Shown here piece after piece: positions 26,141 through 38,797 of a stretch of DNA of 64,000 nucleotides. Within the stretch, counting starts at the first letter, position 1. Every line of letters begins with the position of its first letter. The notes under the pieces are model-generated. The model was not told where the DNA came from. It saw only the letters and a program-made list of their open reading frames with translations, and ran no database searches. Origin of the DNA: Rhodococcus rhodochrous (GTDB lineage: Bacteria > Actinomycetota > Actinomycetes > Mycobacteriales > Mycobacteriaceae); contig NZ_LT906450.1 of the NCBI RefSeq assembly GCF_900187265.1, forward strand, positions 186,001-250,000, given 5' to 3'. A program made the position numbers and the translations under genes.

Positions 26141-26161
26141 TTGACATTGACGCAACGTCAA
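26141..26161 (+). promoter_or_regulatory. MerR-type promoter/operator
   Basis: TTGACA (26141-26146) is followed directly by a perfect dyad TTGACG-CAA-CGTCAA (26147-26161). A dyad placed right after the -35 box, about 30-50 nt before the start of a MerR-family gene, is the classic layout for MerR-type activation and autoregulation. The -10 box is not clear. Confidence 0.6.
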
Positions 26162-26193
26162 GATGCACGCTGGTCGTAGCCGGAAAGAAGGGG

Positions 26194-26955
26194 GTGGGGC
26201 AGGTGCGGGAATGGTCGATCCAGCAACTGGCACGCGCCGCCGGTGTCACCAGCCGCACACTGCGGCACTACGGCGACGTGGGGGTGTTGCGTCCGAGCCG
26301 CACCGGCAGCAACGGCATGCGGTTCTACGACGAGGACGCACTCGTGCGTCTCCAGCGCATCCTGCTGCTCCGCGACCTGGGGCTGGCCCTGCCCGCCATC
26401 CGCGACGTGCTCGCCGGTCACGACGACACCACGAGCGCACTGCGCACCCACCTCGACCTGCTCGAACACGAGCGCCGGCAGTTGGACCGCCGTATCGCGG
26501 CGGTGCGCACCACCTTGGCGAAGACGCAGAGAGGGGAGGAACTCGTGGCAGACGAAGTGTTCGACGGGTTCGACCACACGCAGTACCGGGACGAAGTGAT
26601 CGAACGGTGGGGCAAGGACGCCTACGACTCGGGCGACCGTTGGTGGCGGGGCATGGACGCCGCCGCCAGGCACGACTGGATGAAGCAGGTCGAGCAACTG
26701 AACCACGACTGGATCGCCGCGGCCCGGGCCGGGCTGGACCCGGCCGGGCCCGAGGCGCAGGACCTCGCACGGCGGCACGTCGCCTGGCTGTCGTCGATCC
26801 CGGGCACCCCGGGAGGCGGCACTCCGGAGGGCAGTCCGCGCGAGTACGTGCTCGGTCTCGCCGACATGTACGTCGAGGACGAGCGTTTCGCAGCGAACTA
26901 CGGAGGCCGGGAGGGCGCCGAATTCGTCCGTGACGCGCTCACCCACTACGCGTGA
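26194..26955 (+). CDS. MerR-family regulator with TipAS effector domain
   Basis: A 253-residue protein. Residues 1-75 are a MerR winged HTH (SIQQLARAAGVTSRTLRHYGDVG, NGMRFYDEDALVRLQRI). A coiled-coil dimerisation helix follows (about 85-115), then a TipAS-like domain to the end, which in relatives binds peptide antibiotics. GTG 26194 or GTG 26203 could be the start; ribosome-site evidence is ambiguous. Autoregulation through the dyad at 26147-26161 is likely. No target gene sits beside it. Confidence 0.88.
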   Translation: MGQVREWSIQQLARAAGVTSRTLRHYGDVGVLRPSRTGSNGMRFYDEDALVRLQRILLLRDLGLALPAIRDVLAGHDDTTSALRTHLDLLEHERRQLDRRIAAVRTTLAKTQRGEELVADEVFDGFDHTQYRDEVIERWGKDAYDSGDRWWRGMDAAARHDWMKQVEQLNHDWIAAARAGLDPAGPEAQDLARRHVAWLSSIPGTPGGGTPEGSPREYVLGLADMYVEDERFAANYGGREGAEFVRDALTHYA

Positions 26956-26961
26956 GTGTGA

Positions 26962-30174
<3,213 letters not shown>

Positions 30175-30197
<23 letters not shown>

Positions 30198-30792
30198 CAG
30201 CAGCGCTGCGGCCACGACCGCAGACGGTGCGGCCGCGAACGGTGCAGCCGCGGACGGTGCGGCCGCACGTCACTGGAGGAGCACCGACACCGAGGTCCGG
30301 ATCCTGCAGACCGTCCAGGCCACCGCCGGTGCCGTGCCCGCCGCGACGAAGATCGCCCGCGGCATGTCGCACTTCGGTGAGCACGCTCTCGGCTGGATCG
30401 CGATCGGCGCCGCCGGCGCCCTCGTCGACCGTCCCCGTCGCCGGAAGTGGGCGAGCGTGGCGGTCGGTGCGTTCGGTGCCCACGCGGCGTCCGTCGTGAT
30501 CAAGCGGGTCGTGCGCCGTCCGCGGCCGGTCGATCCGACGGTGCAGGTCAACGTGTCCACGCCGAGCCGGTTGAGCTTCCCGTCGTCGCATGTGACGTCC
30601 ACGACTGCGGCGGCCGTGCTGCTCGCCCGCACCACCGGGCTACCCTTTCCCGCGGTGCTCGTGCCGCCCATGATGCTGTCCCGCCTGGTGTTGGGCGTGC
30701 ACTATCCGACGGATGTACTGGCGGGTGCGGCACTCGGTGCAGCGTCCGCGGCCGTCGTGGCGCGGGCAGAGACGAAGTGGGGAGATCGATGA
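30175..30792 (+). CDS. PAP2 phosphatase, decaprenylphosphoryl-5-phosphoribose phosphatase candidate
   Basis: A 205-residue membrane phosphatase, counterpart of Rv3807c. PAP2 motifs are complete: KRVVRRPRP, FPSSHVTS and R-LVLGVHYPTDVLAG. The N-terminal 45 residues are an Ala-rich repeat (AADGAAANGAAADGAAA) that varies between species. It should remove the 5-phosphate from the UbiA product to give decaprenylphosphoryl ribose. GTG 30175 overlaps glfT2 by 23 nt and has a GGAGGAG ribosome site. Confidence 0.9.
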
Positions 30793-31694
30793 GCGAGGAA
30801 CCGGCGCCCGTCAAGGAGGCGCCCAAGAGCCTGGGCGCCGGGATCGTCAAGGCGGTCCGTCCCCGACAGTGGGTGAAGAACGTCCTGGTGCTTGCGGCCC
30901 CGATGGCGGCCGGCTCGGTCACCCAGGTCGACGTGCTGCTGCCCGTCGCGCTCGCCTTCGTCGTCTTCTGCATGGCCGCCTCGGGTATCTACCTCGTCAA
31001 CGACGCGATGGACGTCGAGGCCGACCGTGCACACCCCACCAAGCGGTTCCGGCCCATCGCGGCCGGCGTGCTCCCGGTGCGAATCGCATACGTCCTCGCG
31101 GCGGTGCTGCTCGTCGGCTCGATCGCGCTGTCGTTCGTCGCGAACTGGCAGCTCGCCGTGGTCATGGCGGTGTACATCGGTATCCAGCTCGCGTACTGCT
31201 TCGGGCTCAAGCACCAGGCCGTGCTCGACATCTGCATCGTCTCGTCGGGCTTCCTGATCCGTGCCATCGCCGGCGGTGTGGCCGCCGAGATCCCGCTGTC
31301 GCAGTGGTTCCTGCTGATCATGGCGTTCGGGTCGCTGTTCATGGCGGCCGGCAAGCGGTACGCCGAGCTGCGCCTCGCGACCCGCACCGGTGCGAAGATC
31401 CGCAAGTCGCTCGAGTACTACACCGAGACCTACCTGCGGTTCGTGTGGACGGTCGCGGCGACGGCAGTCGTGCTCTGCTACGGCCTGTGGGCGTTCGAGC
31501 AGGACAACATGGCCGGTTCCAACTGGTACGCGATCTCGATGATCCCGTTCGTCGTCGCCATCCTGCGCTATGCGGTCGACGTCGACGGCGGTGAAGCCGG
31601 CGAACCCGAGGAGATCGCCCTGAAGGACCGGGTGCTGCAGTTGCTCGCAGTGGTGTGGATCCTGGTGGTCGGCGGTGCTGTCTACCTCTTCTGA
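30789..31694 (+). CDS. ubiA: Decaprenyl-phosphate phosphoribosyltransferase (UbiA/DPPR synthase)
   Basis: A 301-residue UbiA-superfamily membrane enzyme that joins phosphoribose (from PRPP) to decaprenyl phosphate, the first step to the arabinose donor DPA. The metal motif N71-D72-x2-D75-x3-D79 is intact and is followed by the KRFRP basic stretch. About nine hydrophobic segments are seen. Its start ATG overlaps the PAP2 stop (ATGA). Counterpart of Rv3806c by order and sequence. Confidence 0.95.
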   Translation: MSEEPAPVKEAPKSLGAGIVKAVRPRQWVKNVLVLAAPMAAGSVTQVDVLLPVALAFVVFCMAASGIYLVNDAMDVEADRAHPTKRFRPIAAGVLPVRIAYVLAAVLLVGSIALSFVANWQLAVVMAVYIGIQLAYCFGLKHQAVLDICIVSSGFLIRAIAGGVAAEIPLSQWFLLIMAFGSLFMAAGKRYAELRLATRTGAKIRKSLEYYTETYLRFVWTVAATAVVLCYGLWAFEQDNMAGSNWYAISMIPFVVAILRYAVDVDGGEAGEPEEIALKDRVLQLLAVVWILVVGGAVYLF

Positions 31695-33645
31695 CGTCGT
31701 GCGCGGCGTCCACGACACCGAGGCCGGACCGTCCCGTACGGTCCGGCCCGTTCGGCGCGACCGCCTCGCCCGCGGCGTGTTCGCCGCCGGCGTGGTCGTC
31801 TCCGCGTTCCTGATGTTCTGGGGAGCGTGGGAGCGACGCTGGATCGCCGACGACGGTCTCATCGTCCTGCGGACCGTGCGCAACCTCCTCGCCGGCAACG
31901 GGCCGGTGTTCAACGCGGGGGAGCGCGTGGAGGCCAACACCTCCACGGCGTGGACGTACATCGTCTATGCCGGTGGGTGGCTCACCGGCATCCGCCTCGA
32001 ATACGTCGTACTCACGATCGCGCTCCTGCTGTCGACGGGCGCGATCGTCCTCGCCATGTTCGGCGCGGCCCGCCTGTACCGGTGGCGGCTGCGCGCGACC
32101 ACCGGGACGGTACTGCTCCTGCCCGCCGGAGTCCTCGTCTACATCGCAGTGCCTCCGGCCCGCGACTTCGCCACCTCGGGCCTCGAGTCCTGCCTGGTGA
32201 TCTTCTGGCTGGGTCTGCTGTGGTTGCTCATGGCCCGATGGGCGACCCCCACGCCGGGAGGGGACGGATCGCTCCCGGGCACGGGGCAGATCCTCGCCAC
32301 GGCGTTCGTCGCCGGACTCGGCCCGCTCGTACGACCCGAACTCGCGCTGGTCGCGGTGCTCGCGCTCGCGATGCTGTTCCTCGCACCCGGCCTCGACCTG
32401 CGCATCCGCGTCGCGATGGTCGCGGTCGCCGGGGCGATCCCGGTCGGCTACCAGATCTGGCGCATGGGCTATTACGGACTGCCCTATCCCAACACCGCGG
32501 TCGCCAAGGACGCCGGTGGTGCCAAGTGGTCGCAGGGCCTCGAGTATCTCGGCAATCTGGTCTCGCCCTATCTGCTGTGGCTGCCGCTGTTGTTCCTCAC
32601 AATCCTCGCCGCGCTCGTCTTCGCGACCAGCCGTGACGCGGCCCGCCCCGGTGCCGCGGCCGCGCGTCCCGATCCGCGCGACGTGCGGGCGACACTGTCC
32701 TGGGCGCAGAACCTGTTGCGCACCCCGACCGCCGTCGTCCTGCTGTTCCTCGGTTCCGGTGTGCTGCTCGCGCTGTATTCGCTGCGTGTGGGCGGCGACT
32801 TCATGCACGGCCGCGTCCTCCTGCCGCCGCTGTTCTGCCTGCTCCTGCCCGTCGCCGTCGTCCCGCTGCGGATCCCGGACCGGACGGAGATCGGCAACAA
32901 TCGGCCCACGCAGGTCGCGGGTGTGCTGGCCGTGCTGTGGCTGGGCACCGTCGTGTGGACGGCCGCCGCGGCCAACACCACCGGAATGACCGAAGGCGCC
33001 GTGGTCGGCCGCTCCGGCATCGTCGACGAGCGCGCCTTCTACGCTCTCAACACCGGGCATCTGCATCCCATCCTGGCCGAGGACTATCTCGACTACCCGC
33101 GCATGCGGGCCATGGTCGAGGCCATCGCGAACACCCCGAACGGTGGACTGCTGCTGCCGACTCCCTCCTACGACGCGTGGGACGTCGTGCCGCCGCCCGA
33201 GCCCATCCCGCCGGGCGGCGCCGGACATACGGTGTTCTTCCTGAACCTGGGTATGACCAGCATGAACACGGGTCTGGACGTGCGGGTCGTCGACCAGATG
33301 GGTCTGGCCTACCCGCTCGCCGCGCACACCGAGCGTCTCGAGGACGGCCGGATCGGCCACGACAAGATCCTGTTCCCCGACTGGGTGGTCGCCGATTCGG
33401 GCATGGTCGACGTGCATCCGTGGATGCCGGGCTATCTCGACGAGGACTGGGTCGCGATGGCGAAGACCGCGCTGACCTGTCCCGAGACCCGGGAGTTGAT
33501 CGATTCCTCGAGTGCGGAACTGACCTGGCCGCTGTTCAAGAGGAACCTGCGCAACGCGCTCGACTACGCCTCGTACCGGATCGAACGGGTGCCGGAATAC
33601 GAGATCCAGCGTTGTGACCTGCCGATGCCACCGCCGCGGGGGTGA
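31675..33645 (+). CDS. aftB: Terminal beta-(1->2) arabinofuranosyltransferase AftB
   Basis: A 656-residue GT-C membrane protein, counterpart of Rv3805c. After the first helix the extracytoplasmic loop carries Asp59-Asp60 (RRWIADDGLIV), the GT-C catalytic position, followed by RNLLAGNGPVFNAGERVEANTS (in parts), which is typical of AftB. About ten hydrophobic segments and a soluble C-terminal domain follow. It caps arabinan with beta-1,2-linked arabinose from DPA. GTG 31675 overlaps ubiA by 20 nt; GTG 31699 is an alternative. Confidence 0.94.
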   Translation: MLSTSSDVVRGVHDTEAGPSRTVRPVRRDRLARGVFAAGVVVSAFLMFWGAWERRWIADDGLIVLRTVRNLLAGNGPVFNAGERVEANTSTAWTYIVYAGGWLTGIRLEYVVLTIALLLSTGAIVLAMFGAARLYRWRLRATTGTVLLLPAGVLVYIAVPPARDFATSGLESCLVIFWLGLLWLLMARWATPTPGGDGSLPGTGQILATAFVAGLGPLVRPELALVAVLALAMLFLAPGLDLRIRVAMVAVAGAIPVGYQIWRMGYYGLPYPNTAVAKDAGGAKWSQGLEYLGNLVSPYLLWLPLLFLTILAALVFATSRDAARPGAAAARPDPRDVRATLSWAQNLLRTPTAVVLLFLGSGVLLALYSLRVGGDFMHGRVLLPPLFCLLLPVAVVPLRIPDRTEIGNNRPTQVAGVLAVLWLGTVVWTAAAANTTGMTEGAVVGRSGIVDERAFYALNTGHLHPILAEDYLDYPRMRAMVEAIANTPNGGLLLPTPSYDAWDVVPPPEPIPPGGAGHTVFFLNLGMTSMNTGLDVRVVDQMGLAYPLAAHTERLEDGRIGHDKILFPDWVVADSGMVDVHPWMPGYLDEDWVAMAKTALTCPETRELIDSSSAELTWPLFKRNLRNALDYASYRIERVPEYEIQRCDLPMPPPRG

Positions 33646-33735
33646 CGGCCGGACACCGAGATCAACTTGGCCCCCTTCAACCGTCTCGATAGGATCACGG
33701 CGCATCACGGATGGGTAACTTTCCGGCAGCGCGTG

Positions 33736-33753
33736 CTTGACCTACAGGTCAAG
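33736..33753. promoter_or_regulatory. Perfect 8+8 bp dyad upstream of a mycolyltransferase gene
   Basis: CTTGACCT-AC-AGGTCAAG is a perfect inverted repeat 160 nt before the mycolyltransferase start, inside the 267-nt gap after aftB. Its length and compact spacer fit a homodimeric HTH regulator rather than a terminator. The gap shows no clear aftB terminator. Confidence 0.45.
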
Positions 33754-33912
33754 AGGTGCCCAAGAGCTGTTGAAACCAGGGTTTGTCAGAGATCACGCGG
33801 TCCTTTACAGTTTTGACCGCAGTGTGACTTGGGGCGGCCTTCCGCGGTCGTCATCGCCGGAATCCGGGGGACGCGAACGCGGACGCCGCAGACGAGAAAG
33901 AGAGCATTGTTC

Positions 33913-34923
33913 ATGCGTTTTGTCCCGAGGTTGAGGCAGGGCCTTCGACGGCGACTGCTCGGCACCGCCGCCGCAGCTCTGGTCCTCCCCGTGGCTGCCG
34001 GCCTCGTCGGAACCACCGCCGCCGTCGCCGCGCCGGCGCAGGGAGCGCCGGTCTCGCACCGCGCACCTGCAGGGGGCTTCGAAGAGGTCTTCGTCGAGTC
34101 CGACATGGGCCCGATCAAGGTTCAGATCCAGTGGGCCGCGCGCGGTGGCGACGCGGCGCTCTACATGCTCGACGGCCTTCGCGCTCGGGACGACGCGAAC
34201 GCCTGGACGTTCGAGACGAACGCCCTGCAGCAGTTCGCGAACGACAACGTCAGCCTGATCATGCCGGTCGGCGGACAGTCGAGCTTCTACACCGACTGGT
34301 ACGCGCCGTCCAACCTGAACGGCCAGGACATCACCTACAAGTGGGAGACGTTCCTGACGGAGCAGCTGCCCGACTACCTCGCCACCCGTGGTGTCTCGCG
34401 CAACAACAACGGCATCCTCGGCCTGTCGATGGGTGGCTCCGCCGCTCTGACGCTGGCCGCCTACCACCGCGACCAGTTCAAGTTCGCGTCGTCGCTGTCC
34501 GGCTACCTGAACCTGTCGGCTCCCGGCATGCGTGAGGCCATCCGCGTGGCGATGCTCGACGCCGGCCGCTTCAACGTCGATTCGATGTGGGGCCCGCCGT
34601 GGAGCCCGTCCTGGCTGCGCAACGACCCGTTCGTCTTCGCTCCGAAGCTCGAGGGTCTGTCGCTCTACATCTCGGCCGCCAGCGGTCTGCCCGGTGAGCA
34701 CGACAACCCGCAGGGCTTCGTCGGCTACTACAACACGGCCAACGGCATGGCGCTCGAGGCGCTGTCCCTCGCCCAGACCCGCGCGTTCCAGCTCAAGCTG
34801 GCCACGCTCGGCATCCCGGCCACCTTCGACTTCCCGGCGCGCGGCACGCACGCATGGAAGTACTGGGAGGATCAGCTGTGGAAGGCGCGCCCGCAGATCC
34901 TCGAGGCGCTGAACGCGTTCTGA
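33913..34923 (+). CDS. Mycolyltransferase (antigen 85 family)
   Basis: A 336-residue secreted alpha/beta-hydrolase that moves mycolic acids between trehalose esters and onto arabinogalactan. The signal peptide ends near AVAA-PAQG (residue 40). The nucleophile is Ser172 in GLSMGGSAAL and the catalytic His is His313 in GTHAWKYW; a conserved W-T-F-E-T and VGGQSSFYTDW are present. ATG 33913 is chosen because it gives a proper signal peptide; the longer open frame adds 28 Arg-rich residues. Counterpart of fbpA (Rv3804c) by position. Confidence 0.94.
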   Translation: MRFVPRLRQGLRRRLLGTAAAALVLPVAAGLVGTTAAVAAPAQGAPVSHRAPAGGFEEVFVESDMGPIKVQIQWAARGGDAALYMLDGLRARDDANAWTFETNALQQFANDNVSLIMPVGGQSSFYTDWYAPSNLNGQDITYKWETFLTEQLPDYLATRGVSRNNNGILGLSMGGSAALTLAAYHRDQFKFASSLSGYLNLSAPGMREAIRVAMLDAGRFNVDSMWGPPWSPSWLRNDPFVFAPKLEGLSLYISAASGLPGEHDNPQGFVGYYNTANGMALEALSLAQTRAFQLKLATLGIPATFDFPARGTHAWKYWEDQLWKARPQILEALNAF

Positions 34924-34945
34924 TCTCCGGTACGCACTGCTAGCG

Positions 34946-34987
34946 ACGACGCCGCCCACTCATCATCCGAGGAGTGGGCGGCGTCGT
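34946..34987 (+). terminator. Strong hairpin terminator after the first mycolyltransferase
   Basis: A perfect 16-bp stem (34946-34961 with 34972-34987) with a 10-nt loop, followed by AACTTTCT. The rest of the gap to 35181 shows no gene; it should hold the promoter of the second mycolyltransferase. Confidence 0.82.
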
Positions 34988-35181
34988 AACTTTCTGCAAC
35001 AATTTTCTCACCTGTCACAGCGCGGCACCCGCGATTCCGGGTGCCGTCGGTGTAGAAACAAAATCCGGGACTCCGATATCCCGGGTCGGCACACCCAGCC
35101 GGGGCGCCCTGCCACTGCCGCCGTCGCGGTCCACCCGAAGCCGCACTTCGGCAGGAAATCCGGCAACGCAGAAAGTGAGCG

Positions 35182-37098
35182 ATGCAGATGCGAACTGAGC
35201 TCGAGCACGGGGAGCGACGGACTGGGCCGAGTAGGAGAGCGGCTCGCGTTGCGGGTGCGCGGAGCCGCAGATCCCGTGCGCTCGCGCTGATCGCCGCCGC
35301 CCTCGTCGCGCCCGTCGCCGCAGGTCTGACCACCGTCTCGGTGGCCACCGCCGATCCGCTCATCGCCCAGTCCGGCCCGACGAGTACCGCCGGTGTCACC
35401 GTCCGATCCGTCGATTGGCTCACCGATCGTCGTGTCGCCCTGTGGATCGACTCGCCGTCGATGGGGACGCCGATCCAGGTGCAGCTGCTGCTCGCGCGCG
35501 ACTGGAACAGCAAGCCCGATGCGAAGTTCCCGTCGGTGTTCATGCTCGACGGCATGCGCGCCCGCGACGACGAGAACGGGTGGACGCTCGAGACCGACGC
35601 GGAAGCGTTCTTCGCCGACAAGAACGTCAACGTCGTGCTGCCGGTGGGCGGCCAGTCGAGCTTCTACTCCGACTGGATCGACCAGAACAACGGACAGAAC
35701 TACAAGTGGGAGACCTTCTTGACGAAGGAACTTCCCCCGCTCCTCGAACGCGACTGGCGCACCACCGACAAGCGTGGCGTCGTCGGCCTCTCGATGGGCG
35801 GTACCGCCGCGATGTTCCTGCCCGCCCGCAACCCGGGCTTCGCGCAGTTCGCGGCATCGCTGTCCGGCATCCTCACCACGACCACCCTCGGCATGCCCGA
35901 GGCCATCCACTACGCCATGCAGGACGCCGGAGGTTTCGACTCCGAGGCGATGTGGGGTGCGCCCGGCTCCGACGGCTGGGAGTCGCACGATCCCTACCTG
36001 CTCGCCGACAAGCTCAAGGGCGTGAGCCTGTACGTCTCGAGCGGCAGCGGCACCACCGGCCCGTACGACGACCCGTCGGGCATCCCCGGTGTCAGCACCA
36101 ACTACGCCGGCATGGGCCTCGAGATCCTCTCGCGCCTCACCTCGCAGGCGTTCGCGACGAAGCTCAAGAAGCAGGGCATCCCGGCCCAGATCGTGTACCG
36201 GCCGTCGGGCACCCACACGTGGAAGTACTGGGAGTTCGAACTGCACCAGCTGTGGCCGCAGCTCGCCAACACCCTCGGGGTCGGGGTCGACAAGCCCGAG
36301 TGCCAGGCCACCGGTGCCTTCGGCGACGTGGCGAACGCGAACGGCTGGCTCGGCGACTGCCTCACCGGTGAATACGACGTCGCCGGTGGCAAGGTGCAGG
36401 ACTTCCGCTTCGGCCGCGTCTTCTCGTCCGAGGGCACGACGGTGCCGGTCGCGGGTGCGATCGGCGGCGCCTACCAGGGCGTCGGCGGTCCGGCCGGGCA
36501 GCTCGGCTACCCGACCACCGAGGAACGCGTCGCTCCCGACGGACGCGGACGGTTCAACCACTTCCGGAACGGCGCGATCTACTGGACGCCCGAGCACGGC
36601 GCCCACGCGGTCCGCGGCAAGATCTTCGAGGAATGGAAGAACCAGGGCTGGGAGGGCGGCCCCCTCGGCTACCCGATCCTCGACGAGGCGGCGACCCCCG
36701 ACGGTCGCGGCGCGGTCCAGGGCTTCGAGATCGGTGCCATGTACTGGAGCGAGGACACCGGCGCCGACGGCGTGCAGGGCATGATCCTCGACAAGTACTC
36801 CCAGCTCGGCTACGAGACCGGCATCCTGGGCTACCCGACGAGCAGCGAGAAGCCCGCAGGGCGCGACGGTCGCTTCAACGAGTTCCAGCACGGCAACATC
36901 TACTGGAGCCCGCTCACCGGCGCCTGGCCGGTCCGCGGCAAGATCCTCGAGGCGTGGCTCGCCGAGAAGGGTGCCGAAGGACGTCTGGGTCTGCCGATCA
37001 GCGACGAGTTCCCGGCCGTGGACGGCAAGGGCGTGCAGCAGAACTTCCAGAACGGATTCATCACCCTCGACGGCGACGAGGTGAAGCTGCAGCCGTAA
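35182..37098 (+). CDS. Mycolyltransferase with four C-terminal LGFP repeats
   Basis: A 638-residue secreted enzyme. The signal peptide (Arg-rich, then about 33-57) is followed by an antigen 85-type domain with Ser204 (GLSMGGTAAM) and His345 (GTHTWKYW), a linker with two cysteines (374, 393) and four LGFP modules with cores at about 441, 495, 549 and 602, a period of 54 residues. LGFP-tailed mycolyltransferases are known in corynebacteria and rhodococci (Cop1/PS1 type), where the repeats are thought to hold the enzyme to the wall. ATG 35188 is an alternative start. Confidence 0.94.
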   Translation: MQMRTELEHGERRTGPSRRAARVAGARSRRSRALALIAAALVAPVAAGLTTVSVATADPLIAQSGPTSTAGVTVRSVDWLTDRRVALWIDSPSMGTPIQVQLLLARDWNSKPDAKFPSVFMLDGMRARDDENGWTLETDAEAFFADKNVNVVLPVGGQSSFYSDWIDQNNGQNYKWETFLTKELPPLLERDWRTTDKRGVVGLSMGGTAAMFLPARNPGFAQFAASLSGILTTTTLGMPEAIHYAMQDAGGFDSEAMWGAPGSDGWESHDPYLLADKLKGVSLYVSSGSGTTGPYDDPSGIPGVSTNYAGMGLEILSRLTSQAFATKLKKQGIPAQIVYRPSGTHTWKYWEFELHQLWPQLANTLGVGVDKPECQATGAFGDVANANGWLGDCLTGEYDVAGGKVQDFRFGRVFSSEGTTVPVAGAIGGAYQGVGGPAGQLGYPTTEERVAPDGRGRFNHFRNGAIYWTPEHGAHAVRGKIFEEWKNQGWEGGPLGYPILDEAATPDGRGAVQGFEIGAMYWSEDTGADGVQGMILDKYSQLGYETGILGYPTSSEKPAGRDGRFNEFQHGNIYWSPLTGAWPVRGKILEAWLAEKGAEGRLGLPISDEFPAVDGKGVQQNFQNGFITLDGDEVKLQP

Positions 37099-37115
37099 AC
37101 GGAAAGACAGCGGGA

Positions 37116-37168
37116 CGGCCCGTGCAGACCGGGGGAGGCGGGACGCTTCTACCGGTCTGCACGGGCCG
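37116..37168 (+). terminator. Long hairpin terminator
   Basis: A perfect 17-bp stem (37116-37132 with 37152-37168) with a 19-nt loop lies 18 nt after the stop of the LGFP mycolyltransferase gene. Confidence 0.75.
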
Positions 37169-37232
37169 CTCTGTAGCCTGGGGCGCATCTGACCAAGTTC
37201 GACCGACATCCCGGATGTGAGGACCCCACCAC

Positions 37233-37787
37233 ATGCCTTCACGGACCCGCTCGCGCTCGACCCGAGTCCTCGGCGCCCTCGCCGCGGCACTGACCGCCAC
37301 GGCAGTTCTCTCCGCGTGCGGAAGCGACGACTCCACCGCGACGAACACGCCGACGACGTCTGCCACCACGGAGACCTCGACGTCGACATCGACCTCCGCG
37401 GCCGAGACGTCCACCGGCGCCGCGGGGACGGAGACCACGGACGAGGCCGAGACGAGCGACGCGTCCCCGGCTCCGTCGTCGCCCGGCGCCGGAGAGGACA
37501 CGGGAGCCGGTGCGGGCACACCCGCTCCCTCGCCGGGCGCACAGGCCTTCCTCGACGGCCTCCGTGCCGAAGGTGTCGAGCCCAACGATGAGACCGGCGC
37601 GGTGAACATCGCCGACTACATCTGCAGCGCCCAGGCGCAGGGTGGGTCTCCGGAGGAGATCAAGGTGTTCGTGACCGCGCTCGTGGGTAGTGATGCTGCA
37701 GCCGGTGGTGTCGAGTTGTCGGAGGAGCAGGCCTCCTCGACGGCCGACACGTACATCGCCGTCGCCGGCGAGACGTACTGCAACTAG
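37233..37787 (+). CDS. DUF732 lipoprotein
   Basis: A 184-residue lipoprotein: signal peptide with lipobox LSAC (Cys29), a Ser/Thr/Ala/Glu-rich linker (33-100), and a small helical DUF732 domain (about 103-184) with the two conserved cysteines in ADYICSAQAQG and the final GETYCN, which probably form a disulfide. Function unknown; such proteins are common in mycolic-acid bacteria. It lies 20 nt upstream of the cutinase gene and is likely co-transcribed. Confidence 0.85.
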   Translation: MPSRTRSRSTRVLGALAAALTATAVLSACGSDDSTATNTPTTSATTETSTSTSTSAAETSTGAAGTETTDEAETSDASPAPSSPGAGEDTGAGAGTPAPSPGAQAFLDGLRAEGVEPNDETGAVNIADYICSAQAQGGSPEEIKVFVTALVGSDAAAGGVELSEEQASSTADTYIAVAGETYCN

Positions 37788-37807
37788 GAAACGCGGGGAC
37801 AGCACGA

Positions 37808-38767
37808 ATGGTCAGGACGAAGCAGCGTCGCGGACGCAGGATCGTGGTCGTGGGGGCGCTGCTCGTCCTGGCGATCGTGCTGGTGCTCTGGTACATGCTC
37901 GCGGGGCGGCTGGACATCCCGTCGCCCGTTCCCACCCCGCCCGGGCCGGAGGAGCCGCAGTCGCAGCCGGCCTCGTGCCCCGACGTGCAGGTCGTCGCGG
38001 TGCCGGGCACATGGGAGTCCGCGGTGGGCGACGATCCGTACGCTCCGGCCGCGAACCCGTACTCGCTCATGCTCAACGTGACGAGGCCGCTGCAGGAGCG
38101 TTTCGACGCCCAGCGCGCCGACGTCTACACGGTGCCGTACGTCGCGCAGTTCTCGAACCCCATCGCGATCCCGCCGGACGGCCAGCAGTCCTACAACAAC
38201 AGTCGTAGTGAGGGATTCGCGGCAACCACCGACATCCTCGCGCGACGCTCGGCCGAGTGCCCGCTGACCACCTATGTGCTCACCGGCTTCTCGCAGGGTG
38301 CCGTGATCGTGGGAGACGTCGCCGCGCAGATCGGTGCCGGCAACGGTCCGGTGCCCGCCGACCGGGTGCTCGGTGTCGCGCTCATCGCCGACGGTCGCCG
38401 CGACGGGGCCTCGGGCACCGACATCGGTGCGCCCGTCGCCGGAGTGGGCGCCGAACTGTCGCTCGACGGCCTGAGACTGCCGGGTATCACGATGACCGGT
38501 GCGCGTCCCGGTGGCTTCGGGGAGCTCGACGACCGCACCATCCAGATCTGCGCGCCCAGCGACAGCATCTGCGACGCACCGCCGAACGCGCTGAATCCCG
38601 CCAATTGGATGTCGGCCGCTCCGCGCCTGCTCGAGTACGTCAACAACCCGATCCACGCGATGTACAACACCTATGTCGTGGACGAGAACGGCACGACCGC
38701 GACGCAGTGGATCGCGAACTGGGCGGCGGAGAAGATCGACGCCGCACCGGAACCCGCAGAAGAATGA
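37808..38767 (+). CDS. Cutinase-like lipase/thioesterase (Culp6, Rv3802c type)
   Basis: A 319-residue membrane-anchored alpha/beta hydrolase. An N-terminal transmembrane segment (11-32) and Pro-rich linker precede the cutinase domain. Ser162 in TGFSQGA, Asp256 in DSICDAP and His283 in NPIHAMY form the catalytic triad, with an even offset from the M. tuberculosis Rv3802c residues. It is essential for envelope lipid balance in relatives. It sits upstream of fadD32 as in mycobacteria. Confidence 0.93.
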   Translation: MVRTKQRRGRRIVVVGALLVLAIVLVLWYMLAGRLDIPSPVPTPPGPEEPQSQPASCPDVQVVAVPGTWESAVGDDPYAPAANPYSLMLNVTRPLQERFDAQRADVYTVPYVAQFSNPIAIPPDGQQSYNNSRSEGFAATTDILARRSAECPLTTYVLTGFSQGAVIVGDVAAQIGAGNGPVPADRVLGVALIADGRRDGASGTDIGAPVAGVGAELSLDGLRLPGITMTGARPGGFGELDDRTIQICAPSDSICDAPPNALNPANWMSAAPRLLEYVNNPIHAMYNTYVVDENGTTATQWIANWAAEKIDAAPEPAEE

Positions 38768-38773
38768 GCTACG

Positions 38774-38797
38774 GCCGTCGCGACATGCGGCGACGGC
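38774..38797 (+). terminator. Short hairpin after the cutinase gene
   Basis: An 8-bp perfect stem (38774-38781 with 38790-38797) with an 8-nt loop directly after the stop codon; a modest terminator candidate. Confidence 0.4.

Noticed and set aside
31339-33708. 789-codon open frame antisense to aftB
   Set aside because: Low-complexity Arg/Gly/Asp shadow of a well-supported gene.
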